Of a stretch of 64,000 nucleotides of DNA, positions 57,634-64,000 are shown one piece after another. The stretch's first letter is position 1. Each line of letters opens with the position of its first letter. The notes beneath the pieces are model-generated. The model saw only the letters and a list, made by a program, of their open reading frames with translations, ran no database searches and was not told the DNA's origin. Made by a program: the position numbers and the translations under genes. This stretch comes from Microbulbifer flavimaris (GTDB taxonomy: Bacteria; Pseudomonadota; Gammaproteobacteria; Pseudomonadales; Cellvibrionaceae), in contig NZ_LRFG02000003.1 in the NCBI RefSeq assembly GCF_001641755.2, positions 470,309 to 534,308 on the forward strand, written 5' to 3'.

Positions 57634-58926
57634 ATGTTTCTCCTCAAAAGGGCCGCGTGCCTTCGCGGCCTGCTGACGCTGGCATTCGCCTTCGTGGCGA
57701 TGCCCGTACACGCTTCTCTCGACTACCGCCAGGCGCTGGAGATCGCCCTGGAACTGGATCCGGAGAGCGCCGCCGGGCGCCTGGAAGCTGAGGCACTGGA
57801 AGCCGGCGCTGTGGCGGACAGCCAGTGGGCCGATCCGATGCTGAAGTTTGGTGTGGCAAACCTGCCAACGGACAGTTTCGCTTTCGACGAGCAGCCCATG
57901 ACCCAGAAACTGGTGGGGATCAGTCAGCAGCTGCCCCGGGGCGACAGCGCCCGTCTCACCGGGGAGCGCGGCTTGTTGCGCGCGGAGGCAACCCATGCGC
58001 AGGTTGCCGATCGCGAACTGCGTCTGGTGCTCGCGGTAAGTGAAACTTTTCTTGATCTTTCCGCCCAGGTCGAGCGACGGCAGTTGCTGCTGCAAAGCCG
58101 CGAGTGGCTAGAGCAGCTGGTGGACTACGACCGCACGCGGCTGGCCACCGGCGAGGTACAGTCGCAGCGCCTGCTGCAGAGTCAGCTGGCCCTGGCGCGC
58201 CTCGATGACCGCATCCGCGCCGTGGAGGGGGATATCGACCGCAAACGAGGCGAGCTGACCCGCTGGATTGGCGAAGCCGCGTGGCAACCGGTGGATACCC
58301 GCCTGCCCGCTTGGCCGGATACCCGGGCGTGGCTGGAAGCGCAGCGACTGCCGGTGCCGCCGGAAAGTGTCGACGGCCACCCCGCACTGGGTGCTGCTGA
58401 GGCGCTGGTGGCGGCGGAGGCACGCAATGTGGCGCTTGCCCATGAGGCCTACAAGCCGCAGTGGAAGGTGGAGCTGAGCTACGGCCAGCGCGAGCCCACA
58501 CCCCTGAGCGATGGTGCTGATTTCGCCAGCGCCCTTGTTTCTGTTGATCTTCCCCTGTTTCGCACAAATCGCCAGGACCAGCGCCTCGCTGCAGCACGCG
58601 CCAGGGAGAGCGCCGGAATCCTCCAGCGCCAGAACCTCTTGCAGCGCTTGCACGGCGGCCTGAACGGTGCCGCTGCCGCTGCCGAGAGCCTGGAGGCGCG
58701 ACGCAGCCTCTACCAGCGGGACTTGCTGCCCACCGCCGAGGCGACTGCCGATGCCCTGCTGCAAGGCTATGCGGCGAACACCGCCGACCTCGACGCAGTG
58801 ATCACCGCGCGCATGGAGGCCATTGAGGCTCAGGTCGCGGCATTGCAGCTGGATTACGACTACTACCGCGCACTGGCGCGGATTCGCTACTACCTGGCTG
58901 GCGCCGTGCCGGGCGGCGGCAAGTAA
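57634..58926 (+). CDS. cusC: Outer-membrane efflux protein of the Cus system (CusC/TolC family)
   Basis: The outer-membrane channel of a tripartite heavy-metal exporter, 430 residues with a signal peptide (cleavage after HAS, near residue 28). The mature protein has two long helical repeats rich in Ala, Leu, Glu and Arg, as in TolC, starting LDYRQALEIALELDPES and again around DGHPALGAAEALVAAEARNV. The length fits the CzcC/CusC branch. It is followed by adaptor and pump genes in the standard order. The symbol rests on context, as OMF sequences are poorly conserved. Confidence 0.88.
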   Translation: MFLLKRAACLRGLLTLAFAFVAMPVHASLDYRQALEIALELDPESAAGRLEAEALEAGAVADSQWADPMLKFGVANLPTDSFAFDEQPMTQKLVGISQQLPRGDSARLTGERGLLRAEATHAQVADRELRLVLAVSETFLDLSAQVERRQLLLQSREWLEQLVDYDRTRLATGEVQSQRLLQSQLALARLDDRIRAVEGDIDRKRGELTRWIGEAAWQPVDTRLPAWPDTRAWLEAQRLPVPPESVDGHPALGAAEALVAAEARNVALAHEAYKPQWKVELSYGQREPTPLSDGADFASALVSVDLPLFRTNRQDQRLAAARARESAGILQRQNLLQRLHGGLNGAAAAAESLEARRSLYQRDLLPTAEATADALLQGYAANTADLDAVITARMEAIEAQVAALQLDYDYYRALARIRYYLAGAVPGGGK

Positions 58927-58984
58927 ACCGCCTGTCAGGCATGAAAATTCACCCGCCATCAGCGCGGGCAGAGTAGGAATACGA

Positions 58985-60517
58985 ATGATGCAGAAGGCTT
59001 CAATCATGATCGCCGCGGCCGCACTGGTGGGTGCAGCGCTGGGCTGGTGGCTGGGCACTGGGGACGGGGGCTCCGCGGAACAGGGCGCGGGCGAAAAGAA
59101 GATCCTCTACTGGGTTGCGCCCATGGATCCCAATTACCGCCGTGACGGACCGGGCAAGTCGCCCATGGGCATGGACCTGATCCCGGTTTACGAGGGCGAA
59201 GAACAGAAGGAAGCTGCAGGCACCGTCCGCATCTCCCCGGCAGTGGAAAACAACCTGGGCGTGCGTACCGGCACCGCCGAGCGCGGCCCGGTATCCGCCA
59301 AGCTGAACACCGTGGGCATTGTGCAATTGGACCAGGACCGCATCGAGCACCAGCACTCTCGCCTCAGTGGCTGGGTGCAGAAAAGCTGGGTCAAGGCCAG
59401 GGGGGACCGGGTGGAAAAGGGCCAGCCCCTGGTGCAGATCTACTCCCCGGAACTGGTCAAGGCCCAGCGCGAGTTGCTGGCCGCCCTCAAAAGCGGCAAC
59501 CGCGCCCTGATTTCGGCCTCGCGCGAACGCCTCCAGAGCCTCGGTATCCCCGCTGCAGAGGTCGCCCGGGTTGAGCGCGAAGGCAGCGCGAGCGAGGCGA
59601 TCACGCTGTACGCCGAGGCCAGTGGTTACGTGGACAACCTCGGTGTGCGCGATGGGATGTATATCACCCCGCAGACCACCCTGGTCAGTGTGGGGCCGCT
59701 GGAAACCGTGTGGGTCGAGGGCGAGGTCTTTCCCCGACAGGGCTACAAGGTGCAGCTGGGGGATACCGCCACCGTGCGCGCCGACATCAGCCCGGGTCGC
59801 ATCTGGCTCGGGAAGATTGCCAAGGTGTTGCCGCAGCTTGATAAGCAGATGCGCACCCTGACCGTGCGCGTGCGGGTGGATAACCCGGACCGCACCTTGC
59901 GGCCGGGTATGTTTGTGCGCCTGCAACTGGACGGCCCGGAGCTGCAGGCGCTGACAATCCCGCGGGAGGCACTGATTCGCACCGGCCGCATGGAACGGGT
60001 GGTGCTGGCGGAAGGTGACGGCCGTTTCCGCTCGGTCCGGGTGCGTTCCGGGCGCGAGTTCGGCGAGCGGGTTGAGATCCTGGAGGGGCTCAAGGCCGGC
60101 GCGCGCGTGGTGACCTCCGCCCAGTTCCTGCTCGATTCCGAATCCAGTGTCAGCGCCGACCTGGAACGCATGGACGCCGCTGACCGCCCCTGGGTGGGTG
60201 CCCGGGTGTTGACCATGCCAGATGACAACCACTACGCGCGTCTGGAGCACGATGCCGTGCCGGCCTGGGACTGGCCGGGCATGGTCATGGGCTTTTACGT
60301 GGCCGACAGTGCCGGGGATGACCTGCGCAAGGCGATGGAATCCGATCGTCGTGTCGAAGTGCAGATCCGCAAGCGGGCCGATGGTAAATACGAGGTACTG
60401 GCAGTGCGCCCATTATCCACTGGCCATGAGCACCACCAGCAGATGCAGGACAGCGAAAAGGGAGCGGAGTCCCACGACCACCACGATCACCACGACCAAG
60501 AGGGCGAGTACAAATGA
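58985..60517 (+). CDS. cusB: RND periplasmic adaptor CusB with fused CusF-like domain
   Basis: A membrane-fusion protein of 510 residues linking the RND pump to the outer channel. After an N-terminal anchor comes a heavy-metal-binding domain ([26 protein letters not shown]). The lipoyl and hairpin region ([20 protein letters not shown]) and beta-barrel follow. From about residue 405 there is a CusF-like domain, in which [16 protein letters not shown] reproduces the His, Trp, Met, Met copper ligands of CusF. The tail is His-rich ([15 protein letters not shown]). A separate cusF gene is absent, so the chaperone function seems fused in. ATG 58985 or 58988 both fit. Its stop overlaps cusA by four bases. 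Confidence 0.92.
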   Translation: MMQKASIMIAAAALVGAALGWWLGTGDGGSAEQGAGEKKILYWVAPMDPNYRRDGPGKSPMGMDLIPVYEGEEQKEAAGTVRISPAVENNLGVRTGTAERGPVSAKLNTVGIVQLDQDRIEHQHSRLSGWVQKSWVKARGDRVEKGQPLVQIYSPELVKAQRELLAALKSGNRALISASRERLQSLGIPAAEVARVEREGSASEAITLYAEASGYVDNLGVRDGMYITPQTTLVSVGPLETVWVEGEVFPRQGYKVQLGDTATVRADISPGRIWLGKIAKVLPQLDKQMRTLTVRVRVDNPDRTLRPGMFVRLQLDGPELQALTIPREALIRTGRMERVVLAEGDGRFRSVRVRSGREFGERVEILEGLKAGARVVTSAQFLLDSESSVSADLERMDAADRPWVGARVLTMPDDNHYARLEHDAVPAWDWPGMVMGFYVADSAGDDLRKAMESDRRVEVQIRKRADGKYEVLAVRPLSTGHEHHQQMQDSEKGAESHDHHDHHDQEGEYK

Positions 60518-63500
60518 TTGCCCGCATTATTCACTGGTCGCTGCACAACCGGGTGGCGGTGCTGCTCGGTGCTATCGCGCTGTTTCTCGGCGGTCTCTAC
60601 AGCCTGCGCCATACGCCGGTTGATGCCCTGCCGGACCTGTCGGATGTACAGGTGATCGTGAAGACCTCCTTCCCCGGCCAGGCTCCGCAGGTAGTGGAAG
60701 ACCAGGTTACCTATCCCCTCACCACCGCCATGCTGTCGGTACCGGGGGCCGTGACGGTCCGGGGGTATTCCTTCTTCGGCGATTCCTACGTCTACGTGAT
60801 CTTCGATGACGATGTGGATCTGTACTGGGCGCGCTCCCGGGTACTGGAATACCTGAGTCAGGCCGCCCCCCGGTTGCCTGCGGGTGCCCAGCCGGAGCTG
60901 GGGCCCGACGCCACCGGGGTGGGCTGGATTTACAGCTACGTGCTGGTGGATCGCAGCGGCAATCACGACCTGGCGCAGCTGCGCTCCCTGCAGGACTGGT
61001 TCCTCAAGTACGAACTGCAGACCATCCCGGGGGTGTCGGAGGTGGCCACGGTGGGCGGTATGGTGCGGCAATACCAGGTGGTGGTGGACCCGCTGCGCCT
61101 GAGATCCTACGACCTGACCCTGGCCCAGGTACGCACCGCCATCGAGCGTGGCAACCGGGAGACCGGCGCCTCCGTGGTGGAGATGGCTGAGGCCGAATAC
61201 ATGGTGCGGGCCAGCGGCTATATCCAGGGCGTCGATGATTTGCGCCAGGTTCCGCTGAAGGTGGATGACAGCGGCACGCCACTGTTGCTCGAAGACGTGG
61301 CCGATATCCGCCTGGGCCCGCAGATGCGTCGCGGCATTTCGGAGCTGGATGGCGAGGGCGAGGTGGTCGGCGGTGTAGTGGTGATGCGGTTTGGTGAGAA
61401 CGCCCGCGCCGTGATCGACCGGGTTACCGGGCGCCTCGAAGAGTTGCAGCAGAGCCTGCCGGACGGGGTGGAGATCGTACCGACCTACGACCGCAGCGAA
61501 TTGATCGACAGCGCCGTGAGCAACCTGGCCCACAAGCTGGTGCAGGAATTTATTGTCGTGGCCCTGGTGTGCGGCTTGTTCCTCTATCACCTGCGCTCGT
61601 CGCTGGTCATTGCGCTGAGCCTGCCGCTGGGAATCCTGGGGGCCTTTGTGGTCATGCGCCTGCAGGGTATCAACGCCAACATCATGAGCCTCGGCGGCAT
61701 CGCCATCGCTATCGGCGCCATGGTGGACGGCGCCATCGTGATGATCGAGAACCTGCACAAGCATATGGAGCGCACACCCCTCACCGGGCGCAATCGCTGG
61801 CAGGTGGTCGGTGAGGCCGCCAGCGAGGTAGGGCCGCCGCTGTTTTTCAGCCTGCTGATCATCACCCTCAGCTTCCTGCCGGTATTTGCCCTCGAAGGCC
61901 AGGAGGGTCGGCTGTTTGCCCCCCTGGCATTTACCAAGACTTATGCCATGGCGGTGGCCGCCGGCCTCGCCATTACCCTGGTACCGGTATTGATGGGCTA
62001 CTTTGTGCGCGGCCGTATCAAGCCGGAGCGGGAGAACCCCATCAACCGTGCCCTGACCGCCGCCTATCGCCCGGCGGTGGAGCTGTCGCTGCGGTTCCCG
62101 CGGCTGGTGCTGGCAACCGCGCTCCTGCTGTTGGCGAGCGCGCTGTACCCGCTCGCCAAGACCGGCACCGAGTTCATGCCGCCCCTGGACGAGGGCGACC
62201 TGATGTACATGCCCAGCACCCATCCGGGCATTTCCATCGGCAAGGCGCGGGAACTGCTGCAGCAGACCGACAAACTGATTATGTCGGTGCCGGAAGTGGC
62301 CCAGGTGTGGGGCAAGATTGGCCGTGCCGATACGGCCACGGATCCGGCGCCGCTGACCATGATCGAGACCATTATCCGCTTCAAACCCAGGGACCAGTGG
62401 CGCCCGGGGATGACGCCGGAGAAGCTGCGCGCGGAGCTGGATTCGGTGGTCCAAATCCCCGGGGTGACCAATGCCTGGGTGATGCCGATCAAGACCCGCA
62501 TCGACATGCTGGCCACCGGCATCAAGACGCCGGTCGGCATCAAGGTGGCGGGCCCGGATCTAGCGGAGATCGAAAAGATCGGCCGGCGCCTTGAGAGTAT
62601 CCTCGGCGACCTGCCAGGCACCGCCTCGGTCTATGCCGAGCGGGTGGCCGGCGGGCGCTATATCGATGTGGATATCGATCGCATGGCGGCGGCCCGTTTC
62701 GGCCTGAATATCGCCGACGTGCAGTCAGTGGTGGATACCGCCATTGGCGGCCGCAATGTCAGCGAGACCGTCGAGGGGCTGGAGCGCTATCCGGTCAACC
62801 TGCGCTACCCGCAGAGCTGGCGGGATTCTCCCGACCAGATGCGACTGCTGCCGATAGTGGCGCCTAACGGCAACCACCTGTCGCTGGGCGATGTAGCCCG
62901 CATCGAGGTGCGCGACGGCCCGCCCATGATCAAGACCGAAAACGCGCGTCCCAATGGCTGGATCTATGTGGATATCGCCGATATGGACCTGGGTTCCTGG
63001 GTCGAGAGTGCCAGGCAGGCGGTGGCGGAGCAGCTGCAGTTACCCGCGGGTTATTCCCTCGCCTGGTCGGGCCAGTACGAGTATATGGAGCGCGCCTGGG
63101 AGCGCCTCGGCGTGCTGCTGCCCCTGACGCTCGGCATTATCGTGCTGCTGCTTTACCTGAGCTTCCGCCACGTGGGCGAGGTGTTGGTGATCATGGGCAG
63201 CCTGCCGCTCGCCCTGATCGGTGGCCTGTGGCTGCTCTACTGGCTCGGTTATAACCTCTCCGTGGCGGTGGGGGTCGGGTTTATTGCGCTGGCCGGTGTG
63301 GCCGTGGAGATTGGGGTTATCATGCTGGTTTATCTCAACCTGGCCTGGAAACGGGTGCGCGAGGAGCGCGAACGCGCAGATGTCTCCCTTTCGCTCGAGG
63401 ACCTGAAACAGGCCATTCGCGAGGGGGCAGGCCAGCGGATGCGGCCGGTGCTGATGACTACCGCCACGGTGTTTATCGGCCTTATCCCGGTGATGATCGG

Positions 63501-63642
63501 CTCTGGTGTCGGCTCCGAGGTGATGCAGCGCATCGCCGCACCCATGGTGGGCGGCATGGTCAGCGCCATGCTGCTGACCTTGCTGGTGATCCCGGCCATT
63601 TACCGGCTGTGGAAGGGCCGTCGGTTAGTGAGTGCTTCGTAG
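60514..63642 (+). CDS. cusA: Heavy-metal RND efflux pump CusA
   Basis: The inner-membrane proton-driven pump for Cu(I)/Ag(I), 1042 residues with 12 helices and two large periplasmic loops. The N-terminus has [20 protein letters not shown], followed by [20 protein letters not shown]. Other hallmarks are the [19 protein letters not shown] helix-4 proton-relay motif, and [20 protein letters not shown] and [20 protein letters not shown], which carry the methionines of the Cus transport path. It overlaps cusB (ATGA), so synthesis is coupled. An imperfect hairpin without a T tract follows at 63653-63685. Confidence 0.96.
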   Translation: MIARIIHWSLHNRVAVLLGAIALFLGGLYSLRHTPVDALPDLSDVQVIVKTSFPGQAPQVVEDQVTYPLTTAMLSVPGAVTVRGYSFFGDSYVYVIFDDDVDLYWARSRVLEYLSQAAPRLPAGAQPELGPDATGVGWIYSYVLVDRSGNHDLAQLRSLQDWFLKYELQTIPGVSEVATVGGMVRQYQVVVDPLRLRSYDLTLAQVRTAIERGNRETGASVVEMAEAEYMVRASGYIQGVDDLRQVPLKVDDSGTPLLLEDVADIRLGPQMRRGISELDGEGEVVGGVVVMRFGENARAVIDRVTGRLEELQQSLPDGVEIVPTYDRSELIDSAVSNLAHKLVQEFIVVALVCGLFLYHLRSSLVIALSLPLGILGAFVVMRLQGINANIMSLGGIAIAIGAMVDGAIVMIENLHKHMERTPLTGRNRWQVVGEAASEVGPPLFFSLLIITLSFLPVFALEGQEGRLFAPLAFTKTYAMAVAAGLAITLVPVLMGYFVRGRIKPERENPINRALTAAYRPAVELSLRFPRLVLATALLLLASALYPLAKTGTEFMPPLDEGDLMYMPSTHPGISIGKARELLQQTDKLIMSVPEVAQVWGKIGRADTATDPAPLTMIETIIRFKPRDQWRPGMTPEKLRAELDSVVQIPGVTNAWVMPIKTRIDMLATGIKTPVGIKVAGPDLAEIEKIGRRLESILGDLPGTASVYAERVAGGRYIDVDIDRMAAARFGLNIADVQSVVDTAIGGRNVSETVEGLERYPVNLRYPQSWRDSPDQMRLLPIVAPNGNHLSLGDVARIEVRDGPPMIKTENARPNGWIYVDIADMDLGSWVESARQAVAEQLQLPAGYSLAWSGQYEYMERAWERLGVLLPLTLGIIVLLLYLSFRHVGEVLVIMGSLPLALIGGLWLLYWLGYNLSVAVGVGFIALAGVAVEIGVIMLVYLNLAWKRVREERERADVSLSLEDLKQAIREGAGQRMRPVLMTTATVFIGLIPVMIGSGVGSEVMQRIAAPMVGGMVSAMLLTLLVIPAIYRLWKGRRLVSAS

Positions 63643-64000
63643 CGTCCGGGATGACGGCAAGCCTCTGGCTGGGCTTTTAGCCGTCGTGATTACTGGCCAC
63701 CAAAAACTGTCGGCGCTGTCCTGGCGCCGACGATTCTCGAAAGTCCTTGCCCACATTCTGCTGCAAGCTGCCGCCATAATCGACGCGAGCGTTTCTTTCT
63801 CATATAGGGCGTGGCTATATCTAGCCATCTATGGCTTTGTTGATCCCAGATTGGCTACATATACCCACATGGCCAGATATAACCACCCCTTTGAATAAAC
63901 TGTTATGCGTACGGAGAAATATGATTGAGTCGGAATGAATTTGATCAGACGTACAGCAATTACTTGAAGCTTCACCGTATTAGAGAGGATTGGTGTAGAA
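63643..64000. other. Non-coding end of window with a 20-bp-spaced repeat array
   Basis: No gene is supported. GACGGCAAGCC (63653-63663) and GGGCTTTTAGCCGTC (63671-63685) form a bulged hairpin after cusA. At 63812-63889 the word TGGC recurs at 63812, 63832, 63852 and 63870, mostly followed by TA-rich bases and CCA (for example TGGCTATATCTAGCCA, TGGCTACATATACCCA, TGGCCAGATATAACCA). TATATCTAGCCAT (63816-63828) and ATGGCCAGATATA (63869-63881) are also near-perfect inverted copies. The pattern looks like a regulatory array for a gene beyond the window. Confidence 0.45.

Noticed and set aside
60487..62454. 655-codon minus-strand frame across cusA
   Set aside because: A shadow of cusA, low in plausible domains and rich in His/Gln from reversed codons.

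Overview
The window looks like chromosomal DNA from a marine gammaproteobacterium of the Cellvibrionales / Microbulbifer type. This is an inference from gene order, high GC and gene content: a TonB receptor, secreted hydrolases, a sulfatase and HAF-repeat proteins. Almost every base is in a recognisable gene, and no tRNA, rRNA, CRISPR array or intact insertion sequence was seen.

Layout. 0-8.2 kb is the origin-proximal core: yidC, mnmE, a 630-bp non-coding block with DnaA-box-like 9-mers and an AT-rich tract (probable oriC), then mnmG, rsmG, parA and parB. 8.4-15.6 kb is the complete F-type ATP synthase operon atpIBEFHAGDC, ending in a strong terminator. In many relatives glmU follows atpC directly. 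Here 15.9-33 kb is filled with accessory genes: a TonB-dependent receptor with an S9 peptidase, a two-gene secreted pair including a metzincin-like HAF-repeat protein, a patatin phospholipase, an FNT channel, a sulfatase, and a 1115-residue beta-propeller/amidohydrolase. The sulfatase region carries scars: a duplicated gene end and a collapsed outer-membrane-protein gene.

33.2-41 kb holds glmU, a DeoR regulator (glmR-like) and glmS for UDP-GlcNAc supply. Between glmU and glmR sits an alpha-keto acid dehydrogenase E1alpha/E1beta/E2 operon, preceded by two large perfect hairpins. These share one 34-nt core in opposite orientation but have unrelated, perfectly self-complementary arms. I regard this as the most unusual structure in the window.

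41-57 kb is a mosaic of housekeeping and accessory genes: an esterase lipoprotein, a class II aldolase-like protein, two cation/proton antiporters, pirin with a divergent LysR regulator, DoxX, a glutathionyl-hydroquinone reductase, a Bcr/CflA exporter, hexR, uvrD with an SOS box, a DUF3592 protein, an orphan TRAP solute-binding protein and a YciA thioesterase. 57.2-63.6 kb is a copper/silver efflux cluster: a CopL-like small protein, then CusC, CusB and CusA homologues, with a CusF-like domain fused to CusB. The last 360 bases are non-coding and hold a 20-bp-spaced repeat array.

All calls come from reading the sequence. Family names rest on recognised motifs, not database searches.
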